A stretch of DNA of 64,000 nt from assembly GCA_029891345.1 (NCBI GenBank), contig CM056995.1:79485895-79549894 (forward strand). Reading direction: 5' to 3'. Both the position numbers and the translations under genes were made by a program. The DNA comes from Dryococelus australis (Eukaryota; Arthropoda; Insecta; Phasmatodea; Phasmatidae). Under the pieces are notes generated by a model. The model made no database searches, was not told where the DNA came from, and saw only the letters and a list, made by a program, of their open reading frames with translations. This document shows, one piece after another, positions 50,770 through 61,419 of this stretch. Position 1 is the stretch's first letter. Each line of letters opens with the position of its first letter.

Positions 50770-51900
50770 CGTAGTGGCCTTACGGCCGAAAGTTTGATCC
50801 CTGTGGGGTTGGGATAAGTTACGATTACTCTATGCGCAAATTCTTCCCGTTGTAATATGAAATAATAGTAACAGTAAAGTATATGTCAGTGGTGGGAAAT
50901 TACTCTTAAAAAACTAATGGAAAAAACTAGGCCGTATAATTTTTTTTAACACAAATCTTAAAACTGAACTAAATTAATACCTACCTTCAGCTGCAAACTT
51001 AAAATTGTCCATGTTATTATAATGCCTCGAAGATTATTTTCTTGGAAATTCGTTATGTGGTTCGCCCATATTTAAGTTTTTATTTTTAAATAAAATTTAA
51101 AGCCAGAATAGCAAGAAGTTAAACCTGTATCGCCGGTGAATCAAGTCTCAGATTACAAAGGGATTGTAGCTTGACATTCCGGTGACTTCAAGAAACACTT
51201 TATCTGTAAACCAAACCGTGTACAATTTACTTTTTGAAACTTGTACGAATTAATATGTTAACATAATACTCTCATATTTATGCTTAAAAAAATGACAAAT
51301 GCTATTCTTCAGGTGAGTTTTTATCAAGTCATTATTGGCATCATATCACGTAAGACACAAAATACTCTCAAAATATAGGGAAAATAGCGTTTGGACAGTT
51401 TTTACCTAATTACATACAGTGTATCCTAGACCATTTAATTGCCCCATTACAAAGCCAGAAGCATAATATGGCTGCCTGGCTGGACGTAAGTATTTTACGT
51501 GTATGAAGTCTGAGAAACGCAGAAACGCTAAGGGCGACATTGATATGCGCCACGCTTCTATGTGCAAGGCCGTATTCTTTCGCTCGCCAACACTTTTGTA
51601 GAGGGCCATAATATGCAAGGCTACTATTTATGGCGTAAGAATAAAGATTCACGTGTATATTTTCACAATTTTAAAGATTGTATAATGGAAATTCCACACT
51701 AAGTGAACGATTCGTGAAGACCTACATTTAAGCCAGTAAAACTCCGGGAAAACAATGGAGAAAACTACACTTGTATGCACATGTGAAACGTTTGTTAAAT
51801 TCGCGGTCGTGCGGTAGCGCGCATTCCGTAAGTCCAGAGGTTCCGTCCGGGCCGGTGACTCCGCTATGAGGCTTGTCTGTCTCAAGTAAGGTGCGTAGGT
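50770..51900. other. No gene seen
   Basis: AT-rich sequence with no supported feature. Confidence 0.45.
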
Positions 51901-51904
51901 ACGT

Positions 51905-52135
51905 AGTGCGGGTTAACGTCTAGTCAACAGCGAGGTCATTGGAGACGGAGCAAGCTGCACAGAGAAGTAAGAAATCGGCCACGGCCTGTGGTACAAAACT
52001 ATCTCGGCATTCGCCTGGGGTGATGTCGGAAAACCATGGAAAACTTTAAATCAAGATGGTCTGACTGGGGAACGAACCGAGGCCCTCCCGAATGCGAGTG
52101 CGAAGGACTACCGTCGCGCCACCTTGTTCGATGTT
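51905..52135 (-). repeat. tRNA-derived SINE, family 2
   Basis: On the minus strand an A-box-like GGTGGCGCGACGGTAGTC is followed by a B-box-like GGTTCGTTCCCC, then the body TTTTCCATGGTTTTCCGAC and the tail-side CAATGACCTCGCTGTT. Its tail resembles that of family 1, so the two may share a 3' end. Confidence 0.7.
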
Positions 52136-52162
52136 TGTCTCAAGTGGTGGAGATATTCAGGC

Positions 52163-52356
52163 GACTCTTAACAACGAGATCTCGAGAGCATATGAGGGCG
52201 ATTGAGGTGAATATGGAACGGCGCCGGAATGAAGGAGCGGGGGAAACGGGAGATCCCTGAGAAAACCCGCCGACCAACGGCATCGTCCGGCACGATTCCC
52301 ACTTGCGAAAATCCGGTGACCCGGCCGGGATTGAACCCGGTACGCCTTGGTGTCTG
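52163..52356 (-). repeat. SINE family 1, copy lacking most of its head
   Basis: Carries the body motifs AACGGCATCGTCCGGCACGA and GGCCGGGATTGAACCCGG, with the tail to the left. The tRNA head stops just past the B box. Confidence 0.8.
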
Positions 52357-52478
52357 TCGTAAAAGTTTGATTTAAAACTGAGGCGGTATTTGTGTGCTTA
52401 CTTCACTATTTATTTCGTTTGCTGACTAACATAACTGTGCTAATCACGGGCCGGCACATAGTTTTAGGGATACGGAAG

Positions 52479-52620
52479 GGGGACCGTACGTAGGAAACCA
52501 CTTGAGACACAGGGGACGCGGGTATTGAACCCGGCTCGCATTGATGGGAGGCGAGTGCGCTAATTACTCAACCACCGCGTCCCCTTTGTCTCAAGTGGTT
52601 TCCTACCTACCGTCCCCATG
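52479..52620. repeat. Inverted repeat around a SINE head
   Basis: About 42 bp at 52479-52520 (with GTAGGAAACCACTTGAGACA) recurs inverted at about 52568-52617. The roughly 48 bp between is a SINE family 1 head on the minus strand (B box TATTGAACCCGG, A-box side ACTCAACCACCGC). Next to it a plus-strand SINE begins, giving a head-to-head pair. Confidence 0.75.
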
Positions 52621-52825
52621 CGTACCGGGTTCAATCCCGGCCGGGTCGCCGGATTTTCGCAAGTGGGAATCATGCCGGACGATGCCGTTGGTCGGCGGGT
52701 TTTCTCGGGGATCTCCCATTTCCCACACCCCCTCATTCCGGCGCCGCTCCATATTCACTTCAATCACCCTCGTCGGCCCTCAAGACCTCGCTGTTAAGAG
52801 CCGCCCAAATCTCTTCACTTCAAAT
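52612..52825 (+). repeat. SINE family 1, plus-strand copy
   Basis: B box GGGTTCAATCCCGG, body GGACGATGCCGTTGGTCGG, tail CTCAAGACCTCGCTGTTAAG. Only the first part of the head differs from the complete copy. Confidence 0.85.
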
Positions 52826-52929
52826 TTTCCTACAGAGGCCGATACGGCGGTTATTCGTGTAGCTGGATGTGTGTGAGCAGCGAATAGAACGTAAAGGGGT
52901 AAGAATGCCATAAGTGTTGTGCTGGAATG

Positions 52930-53200
52930 TGTTAGAACGTGGTGCCGGGTCGGGCAGCGATGACCTGGCGGCGCGCGGCTGGCGGACTGCCCGCTGCTCC
53001 TCGACGGACGCGGGAGGGTCTAGGCTCGCACGTGTCGCCCCGGCGCGGAGGACGGGCTTGTTTGCCAGGAGAACAGTCGTCGTCGCCTGGGCCTGGGAAT
53101 GTTTCCCTCGCTCGCAGGGTGAGGAGCCAGTCTCGGCTATAAATACCGCCCGACGCACACGCGACGCCACAACCTAGAGCCGCCACTTCTCCAGCGCCGA
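52930..53200. promoter_or_regulatory. CpG-rich island with TATAAATA
   Basis: Dense CpG for this AT-rich region, with a TATA box TATAAATA at 53138-53145 on the plus strand followed by GC-rich leader-like sequence. Open frames on both strands come from the GC content. It lies between two SINE pieces, so it could be promoter or LTR of an inserted element as easily as a host promoter. Confidence 0.4.
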
Positions 53201-53227
53201 GCTCCTCCGACCTCTGAGACAGGGCCC

Positions 53228-53392
53228 GCACCAAGGCTCCTGGATTTCCGCACGTGGGAATCGTGCCGGAAGTTACCGCTGGTTCGGTCGGGGTTCTATC
53301 ATTCCGGCGCTGCTCCACGCTCGCCTCGCTTCACCTTCACCCGCTCTCAAGACCCTGATTTTAAGAGCCATACAAATCTCTCCACTTTCCCC
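53228..53392 (+). repeat. SINE family 1, headless fragment
   Basis: Body and tail only: CACGTGGGAATCGTGCCGGA, then CATTCCGGCGCTGCTCCACG and CTCTCAAGACCCTGATTTTA. More diverged than the neighbouring copy. Confidence 0.75.
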
Positions 53393-53436
53393 CTTCCCCC
53401 CCCTACACTTGTTTTACACTGCAATTTCCGCGGATA

Positions 53437-53866
53437 TAAGAAGTTCACGGTAAAATGAACACTTTTGAAAGCCCTGCATAACATCTAGTTGTATGCGTTT
53501 TGTTTATTCTTCCGCCTCATGTAAAATTAACATTGCCATGGGCCTCATCACTTTATTCATGCGTTGGGCACGCGAAACTGTGGAATTATTAGAAAAGTAA
53601 TTATTATACAAAACTGGTCATTTTTACACTTTCGTGCATTAAAAAAAACAGAAATCAAAAGAAATAATGTATGACATCACAAATTGTTACCTAAAACTTT
53701 TTATTCAACTTTGAGATGTGGGACTACTTTCAATGCATCATTACCAACTTTACTGGAGGCACGTCACTCGGCGCGTTTGTTAAAATATATGCAGGGAGAG
53801 GGTGTGACTTTTTTCTAAGGTTGATTTCAATAGTGCTCACTTTATCGTGAACAGCCTTTACACAAA
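53437..53866 (+). mobile_element. MITE family B, copy 3
   Basis: Tips GTTCACGGTAAAATGAACAC and CTTTATCGTGAACAGCC; inner blocks ATGTAAAATTAACATTGCCA and TTTATTCATGCG. About 430 bp. It stands in the same position and orientation relative to the 54-kb exon block as copy 1 does to the 26-kb copy. Confidence 0.85.
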
Positions 53867-53914
53867 CATATACACCCTTACAGAGAGCCAGCTTTCTTCC
53901 TCATCGTCGCAAAA

Positions 53915-54310
53915 TTGTCAGGGTTTCGCCCGCCTGCAGCTATTTTCTGCTTCCCAGCCCTTGAAATGCGTGAGCTCTTAAGGCCGACTCTTGCTTACTC
54001 ACCACTTGCCCCATCGCCTCTATGCGCAAGGCGCTCAGCTGGCGTGCAGTACTTCCGTCGACGACTCGCTTGAACGTGACTTCAGCGGCGACCGGCCCTG
54101 AATTTTTTTATGTCACGATAATAAACATAAAGTTATAATGCGTGTCTAACGACAACTCTAAAGTTTCTGTATAAAAAATAGCAGCTAATCATTCGAGTTA
54201 AAATGGGAACTTGTCTTTGGGCACGAAACATTTCTTAATACTGTTTTTCGTGTTTTGATACCACTACACAACATTCAACCATTTTTGAATCGGGAGTTTT
54301 CTTTCCAGCC
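53915..54310 (-). other. Candidate 5' exon block of the PHLDB-like gene
   Basis: On the minus strand a CpG-rich open stretch (about 54092-54003) ends ATGGGGCAAGTG|GTGAGTAAG, a strong donor with the ATG at 54014. Joined to the acceptor at 26092 the frame is phase 0, which would give MGQV followed by MVMATLQ. The open frame extends upstream for about 20 more codons (ending STARQLSALRIEA before the ATG). It could be a leader exon or a coding exon of something else; no family match beyond the junction phase. A decayed copy lies at 26195-26633. Confidence 0.35.
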
Positions 54311-54319
54311 AGGCGAAGC

Positions 54320-55170
54320 ACATAGCCAATCCTCTACCGCTTTCTAGCGGAATATTTTATGTTTGTGACAGTCCAAACAAATTTTACAATGCGTAACATA
54401 CGAGCTGACATCTAGGCCGCCACCTCTTTTCGATGATGCGACAGCAGCCTGCATGCATCTAGAAACGGAACTAAAGTGCGCACAGCAAGTTGTTATTGGC
54501 GTCTAGGAATTCTAAATCTTTTCAAATCAGATTTTTTTAAATATAAAATATTACGTCACAGCTGGGAACAAGCACACAAATTAATTTCATAACATGGCAG
54601 TGGTTAGGAAATTGAAGAACAAGGAAAAATAGTTACAGACATAACGCCATCATTGGAGAAAAAGGGATTCATCCACCTATAGACCTACTATAGAAGAAAA
54701 TGCGTATGATATAGCGGAAGTTGACCTAGTAAAAAATCAGTGTTCATAGGTGTTGGCGGCGGTGGTGTTTCATAAGACTTTCATTTACTCTGTCCTATCC
54801 TTCACTTTTTCGAATTGGCTTGAGTTTTCACCATGTCCTTCCCCTGCAATTGTAAATCGTTAAAATTTTTCCCTCTCGTTTTCCCCACCACTGCGATCCA
54901 GATTTTATAAGTCTGGTCACAGTTCATAGTCATAAAGCATATGATCATATGATAAAGAAACTGGATCTCTCGATAAATTGGGTATTTCAGCAACATTTGA
55001 AGAATAGGTACAAAACTGATAACATTACTAGTTAGTCTTAATGTATGATTAAGTTACCGTGGATTATACACATAAGCACAAACAGAATGAAAAATCAATA
55101 GATTTGTACAGCACTGGAACTAATGACGAAACACTCCGCTATGTTCACATTTTAGCCTCATCACAACAAA
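54320..55170. other. No gene seen
   Basis: AT-rich flank; short minus-strand frames without recognisable motifs. Confidence 0.45.
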
Positions 55171-55177
55171 TGGTTTG

Positions 55178-55421
55178 TATAGGCTGTTCTTGGTTAAGTG
55201 AGCACTTTTGAGGCCCCAGTAACTTTTTTCCTGACAGCCATTTTTTATCCTTATACCGTTTTTTTAAATAAATATTTCCATGCAAGTAATAAACACAGTG
55301 CATATATTTCACCGGACTCAAAAGTTAACGTCTAATGTTACAATACACTTATTTTTTATTGATTACTATTACAAATGAGAGGGATTCAAAAAGTGCTCAT
55401 TTTACTGTGACTAGTCTATAC
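55178..55421 (-). mobile_element. MITE family A, copy 9
   Basis: Tips TATAGGCTGTTCTTGGTTAA and TTTTACTGTGACTAGTCTAT; inner TAAACACAGTGCATATATTT. About 244 bp. Confidence 0.85.
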
Positions 55422-55559
55422 TGAGGTAGACGGGGTCGAGCGCGTAAAGGGTGCGGCAGCTTGGAAACCATCGTCACTAGCGCTATTTCACGTGCGATAT
55501 GTGTAAAATGAGCGGGAATTCAATAACGTGCTCTACTACATGTTCCCGCACCTGTAAGT

Positions 55560-56200
55560 ATATAGGATGTCACATTATTTTTTCTACAAACTTCTATGAG
55601 TGACAGGTAACGTAATGAGGTACAATTTTTTTCAGAGAACGGACATCCGGAGACGCCTCGTTTAGATACTAAGCGTCTTTGTACACCACGTTATAACGCC
55701 TGGCATATATGCAGTTAGCGGTTCACACAACAGGCACCCACTGCCTACCTCCCAGGAAACAGTGATATTTGATGTAGTACAGTAGGGATGGTGGTAATAA
55801 GTAGGCATACTTTGTAGGTTGCAGTATTTTATTGACTGCCTGTTTCTCATGTCCATACGTTAACCTCAAGCAGGTGCTAAAAATGGCGGCCCTCAGCTTG
55901 GCTGCAGACATTGCAACGCCAATGCATTGCCTGGATTCCAGGAGTAGTTTGAACCGCGTTGCATGCCGCCTGTATTCTTTCTAAGAGAACATCGCGGTTC
56001 TCCACAGGCGTAGAGTACACACAACTCTTGATGTGGGCCCACAGGAAGATATAAACTGGCGTGAGGTCCGGTGACCATGGTGGCCATGGCACAGTGCCAC
56101 TTCTCCCAATTCACTTAGAAACAAACGTGTCGGTGAGGTGTTGGCGAATACGACGGTTGAAATGCGGAGGTGTGCCATTTTGTGTGATATCATTCCTTTT
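55560..56200 (-). pseudogene. Tc1/mariner-like transposase relic with 3' end
   Basis: Minus-strand frames near 56.19-56.05 kb read HFNRR, then across a frame change WPPWSPDLTPVYIFLWAHIK, then VYSTPVENRDVLLERIQAAC and TPGIQAM. This is the end of a DDE domain of the mariner-like type common in insects (usual form SPDLTPxDFFLWG). The catalytic Asp of that motif is replaced (PVYIF), and the N-terminal half is missing. The left part, 55560-55700, is the element's terminal region and recurs at 33945-34140. Confidence 0.75.
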
Positions 56201-56219
56201 CCACTCTTTGAATCTTCTA

Positions 56220-56585
56220 GGACATATTAATTAATTTATATTTTTAGCAACAAAACCTCGCTCTCTCCCCCCCCCCCCCTCAAATATTCCTTCATTCATT
56301 AAAATAATTTTTGTACCGGTAAGAAAATTACTTCGTCTACGTAATGTTTGTATTTAAATTTAATTGATGTTTACTTTTGACAGTGTATTTGAAAATATTG
56401 GGCTTTATTTGTCATTTGTCTTGCTATGATAATTTTTTATCAGCTTATACTAATAATTAATTTGTGTGTGACTCGTTCTAACTATGTAAGCTATGCCGAG
56501 TGAGGGGTCTCTCAGTACAGCCTGAAAATAGTAAGCCCGCTGCTCGACTTTCCAGCCATTTAGGGTGGCGACTATTTCAAACTGG
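56220..56585. other. No gene seen
   Basis: AT-rich with a short C run near 56.27 kb. Confidence 0.45.
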
Positions 56586-56589
56586 TATT

Positions 56590-57220
56590 GTTACTCCCGC
56601 CAAGAATTCTGGCCATCGTAAGGAGCAGGCTTCATTGAGGCCCCTTTCCCCATTCTTGATTGCACGACACTAATGCTGCAGAGCTGCTGACTATCCTCCG
56701 AAGTTGTGTTAGTTAAGGCCTGCACTGCTTCCCCACTTTTCTCGGCTGCAGATGTGATGAGGGTAGAATTCCGCTGCTGAATAAACTCCTGCCATTCCTT
56801 CGTCATTGAACTTATTTCCTGTCTCATTTCATTCTCTGCGCTGTCTATTCTTTCACTGACGCTGTCCATTCTGTCGTTTACAGCGTCCACTATTTCATTC
56901 ACACTGTCAATTTTCGTGCTCACTAACTCGCTAATGCCTTCTATTTTCCTGTTTACATTCTCATTCACAGAGTCAATTTTCCTGTCTACATTCTCATTAA
57001 CAGAGTCAATTTTCCTGTCTGCATTCCCATTTGCACTATTTACAGTTTCAATAAAGAACAAATTTGTGTATTTACAGTCTCATTTACACTAATAACTTGG
57101 TTATTTACATCTTCTTTCAAGCTATTTAAGCTAACCATCTGGCTACCTAGCCCCTCAATTAATGTTCCCAGTGCTTCTAGTTCTGCAGAAATGTTTCTAG
57201 TTAACATTCACTGCGATGGT
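56590..57220 (-). pseudogene. Gag-like fragment with coiled-coil repeats (LTR element relic)
   Basis: A minus-strand frame of 156 codons shows repeated KIDSVNENVDRKIDSVNEN-type heptad-like units, then a long helical stretch and MKPAPYDGQNSW. The latter matches the start of the capsid-like part in insect gypsy-type gag (usually KPxxFDGKxxW). Related coiled-coil sequence continues to about 57.22 kb. No LTR or pol was found beside it. An old fragment. Confidence 0.5.
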
Positions 57221-57268
57221 TGTACAAAATAGTCTGAATTTTGTGGCAGTAGTAAATAAATGCCGATT

Positions 57269-57574
57269 TGAGCGCAACCGCAAAAAAGTGTCTCAAAAAG
57301 TTGCGTTTGAGCGCAACCGCTAAAAAGTGGCTCAAAAAGTTGCGTTTGGGAGCAGTTGCAATAAAGTGACTCAAAAAGTTGCGTTTGGGTGCATCTGCAA
57401 AAATACGCGTAAAAAGTTGCGTTTGGGAGCAGTTGCAAAAAGTGGATTAAAAAGTTGCGTTTGAGCACCACCGCAAAAAAGTGACTCAAAAAGTTGCGTT
57501 TGGTTACATCGTAGTCTTTAGAAAAAGAGTTGCGTTTGGGCGCAGTTGCAAAAAAAAGTGGCTCAAAAAATTTG
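57269..57574 (+). repeat. About eight tandem 39-bp units
   Basis: Units share AAAAAGTTGCGTTTG and alternate between GCGCAACCGCAAAAAAGTG and GAGCAGTTGCAAAAAGTG forms. The array ends just before the first Polinton-type frame, so it probably belongs to the terminal repeat of that element. Confidence 0.85.
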
Positions 57575-57631
57575 AATACGTAAAAAATAAAATATTGTAT
57601 ATAATAAACGGACGCAAATAAAAATCAACTG

Positions 57632-58075
57632 ATGTCTAATATGATGACGACCATGGCAATGAAAAAGGCTAACACAACTGGTAATGTTTGGAAAGAATAT
57701 AAATTTCAGAAAGATGTTTTTGCGAAAAGAACAAAGAAGAAATCTCAAGAGAAGTATATCAAGTGTGAAACTTGTAATCATTTTTACAAACCATCTCTCA
57801 TAAGAAGTTGTCTTAAAAGTAGACTGCACAAAGGTCTTACACCAATATGTAATAAATCACATGACCCAACAAATGCATGGGAAATTTTTAAAATATCACA
57901 ACATTTAACATCAGAACAGAAGTTCCCATGAGAGAAACAAGTGAAATGTGAAACTTGTAATCACTATAACAAACCGTCTCTCATAAGAAGTCACTTGAGA
58001 AGTAAAATTCATAAGCACACACTCAGTTTCAGTGTAGAAGAAATCGAAACAGCATTTCAAAGTAGGATCAAGACT
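57632..58075 (+). pseudogene. Polinton leader region with Cys/His motifs
   Basis: Contains the motif KCETCNHFYKPSLIRSCLKS, and a second diverged copy of it follows, consistent with tandem zinc-finger units ahead of the polymerase module. Broken. Part of the fossil Polinton. Confidence 0.5.
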
Positions 58076-58090
58076 TAGGCTGTAAATAAT

Positions 58091-58899
58091 GTGAATGTAT
58101 ACATAGACCCAAATCATTTCCTAAACGATGTAAAAGAAACTGTCACGGAACTAATTCATAACAATTTAATATCACTCAAAGTGAACATGAAACTCTTCAC
58201 TAAGCACAAAAGGGGAATTAATGAGAATATTGAATATGTAGAAAGCTCCTTTAAAACAAAGAACAAAATTATACCGAAATCGACTAATCAGGAAAAATAT
58301 TATGCCAACAGCATATCGAAAATCATAGCTGAGATGGGGGCTTTCGAAGCAAAGGAATCTCAGTGGGAACTCAACAGAATATTTAAACTAAAAGTGTGAA
58401 TAAATAAATATGTACCATTCAAGGGCAGTTCTTATGTTGATCTCCCAGAAAAAAATCAAAGCTAAGCAGGTGGTAATTAATGTTAAGAATAATGATAAAA
58501 AATTTTTTGTGGTCTGTTCTATCTGCATTGCATCAAGTACAAAAAGACCCCCCTCCCCCACAGAGTGAATAAATACATAGCTTACGAACATGAGTTTGAT
58601 GATGCACTTAAGGGTTTGGAATTTCCAATGAAATTGGGTAGCATACCAACCTTTGAGAAAAGAAGTGGGATTTATATTAATGTATACACATACGAAGAAG
58701 AAGATGGTGACAAGAAATATATAATCTGCCTATTAAAACAACAAAAGATAAGGTGGATAAGCACATTAAGCTACTCTATATCAAAGACGAAAAGAACGAC
58801 CATTACTGCTGGATAAAAAGTATTTGGAGACTTATCGCATCACAAGTATCAAATAATGGTCACTATATATATTGAATATATCGCATATATATGTATATA

Positions 58900-58970
<71 letters not shown>

Positions 58971-61280
58971 GCGATAGATGTTTGCAATATTTCTACTCTG
59001 TAAGCTAAAAGATCACGAATGAGACTGCCGAGATCACGATGGTGTTAAGAGTTGAATTACCACCTAAAGGAAAAAATGACATATTAAGATTTAAAAACCA
59101 AAATTGAAACTTGCCAAACCAAACCCCGACGAACCCTACACGAAACCATACCAGAAACACGAGCCTATTAGCTTATGTTACTATGTAAAATACAAACATG
59201 GATACTATAAACCACCAGTAACTTATGAAGGATCTGATGCATCTACTGTATTCGTTAAAATGCTCATGGAAGAAGCAAAGTCTATTGGTGATATATATAC
59301 AAATTTAAAAAAAACAATGCTTCCACTAACTCAGAAAGAACAAATAGTTCATGATACAACTACCCATTGTCATATATGTGAAAAGCCTTTGAATGGTGAT
59401 TCTGTGAGAGATCATAATCGTCTTACGGGAAAATTTAGGGGGGCTGCACACAGAGATTGTAACTTATCATATAGAAATCCATGTTTTATACCAGTGTTTA
59501 TAAACAATCTATCTGGTTATGACACACATTTATTCATAAGAGATCTTGGCATCGATGAAAATTAAGTTGATCTAATTCCCAACACCAAAGAAAAATATAT
59601 TTCTTTTACGAAACATGCATGTAAAAGTGTAAATCTTATATTTATTGACTCATTTAAATTTATGGTTAGTAGTATCGATAAACTCTCTAGCAACCTTTCC
59701 AGAAGCCAATTACGAGAAACGTGTAAGCATTTTTCCAATGAACTTCTTGATTTTGTTATAAGAAAAGGTGTTTATCCATGTGACTACATGGATAAACACT
59801 GAAAAGTATTGAAAAGTTTTGTCAGATAACACTTCCATCCAAAGATGCATTTTACAACAAACTCAATAAATGTGACATTACAGATGAATATTACGAATTT
59901 GCGAGAAAGGTGTGGGAAAATTCAACATAAAATCTCTAAGAGAGTACACAGAACTCTCTAACAAATCTAGTGTATTGATATTGTCTGATATAATGGAAAA
60001 TTTTAGAGATGTATGTCTCAAAACATATAAACTAGATCCAGCATGGTATTTCACAGCCCCAGGGTTAGTGTGGGATGCTATGCTCAAACACACTAAAATA
60101 GAACTAGAATCATTAACAGATTACAGCATGATTTTGATTATAGATAAAGGTGTTTGTGGTGGAATTTAACAATGTTGTAAGCGATATGCCAAAGCAACTA
60201 ATAAATATAGTACAAAGGAAATCTCTTATCTTACATATATGGATGCCAATGCCAATATATGGATGGGCTACAAGCCAGTATTTGCCCTATGGTGGGTTTA
60301 AGTGGAGAAATGCAAATATAGATGTAACAAAAATACAAGATGATTCTAGAAAAGGATATATATTGGAAGTTGATTTGGAATAATCCACATGAACTACATA
60401 ATCTCCACAAAGATCTGCCATTGGCACCAGAGAATAAAATACCAGAATGTTCAAAAAATCCCAAACTCTTGACTACTCTGGATGAAAAAGAAAAATATGT
60501 ATTACACTATGTAAATCTTAAGCAATATCTATCTCTCGGAATGAAGTTGAAAAAGATCCACAGAGTTCTGGAGTTTCATCAATCAGATTGGCTCAAGTCC
60601 TATATTGATCTAAACACAAATATGCGAAAAATGGAAAATATTAGAAACAGAGTGGATATACGTTTGTCCACAAGTTCTAAGCAAATGGATAAACTAGTAG
60701 CTAAACCAAACTTTAAAGATAGAACTATATTTACTAACTCTTTGGTTGCAGTTCATATGATTCAAACAAAACTGTGCTTTCACACACCCATTTATGTTGG
60801 AATGAGTATACTTTATCTATCGAAAGTGTTAATGTACGATTTTCACTATAATATAATGAAAACAAAATATGGGGAAAATATTGAACTGTGCTATCAAGAT
60901 ACTGATTCATACATATATTTTACAAAAACATCAGACTTCTACAATGACATGAAAGAAATGGTCGATCATTGTGATACTTCTGACTATAAAAAATAAAATC
61001 CATAAGGTATACCGTTAGTTAACAAAAAGATTATTGGCAAACTGAAAGATGAATGTATTGGAAAAATAACGGAAGAATTTATTGGATTGAAAACGAAAAT
61101 GTATGCAATAAATGTGGAAGGTGGTGTAAAGAAAAGAGCAATGGGTGTGAAAAACACTGTAGTTACCAATGGGATTAGTTTTGATGACTACAATAAGTGT
61201 TTGTTTGGTGAAAAAGTGTTGTACAAAAGTATGAATCTTATTAAATGTAAGAAACATGAACTCTATACGACTGAGTAGAG
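58091..61280 (+). pseudogene. Polinton protein-primed-type DNA polymerase B, broken
   Basis: In order: an N-terminal module (58091-58900) with KGSSYVDLP-like and NHYCWI-type motifs; a Cys-rich CHICEKPLNGDSVRDHNRLT segment (about 59.37-59.43 kb) then GKFRGAAHRDCNLSYRNP and NNLSGYDTHLFIRDLG, the exonuclease-side hallmark of this family; and the palm with YQDTDSYIY (about 60.9 kb), the DTDS catalytic motif. The gene has several breaks and is not functional. In life such polymerases replicate the element by protein priming. Confidence 0.85.
58880..58975. repeat. (TA)n microsatellite inside the Polinton
   Basis: About 90 bp of TA, embedded in the polymerase leader region. Confidence 0.9.
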
Positions 61281-61419
61281 AAAAAAAGCATTAGGTTCTG
61301 AAGATGATAAGATTTATTCTTAAAGATGGTATTAATACATCACCATGGGGGCACTGCAAAATTGAAAAAGAGTGATACTATGAAACATTTTATAACAGTA
61401 AATGTATTAAATGGATAAC

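Noticed and set aside
52820-53318. Frames of 87-128 codons in the GC island
   Set aside because: Present on both strands at once, as expected of GC-rich DNA with few stops, and partly overlapping SINE sequence.
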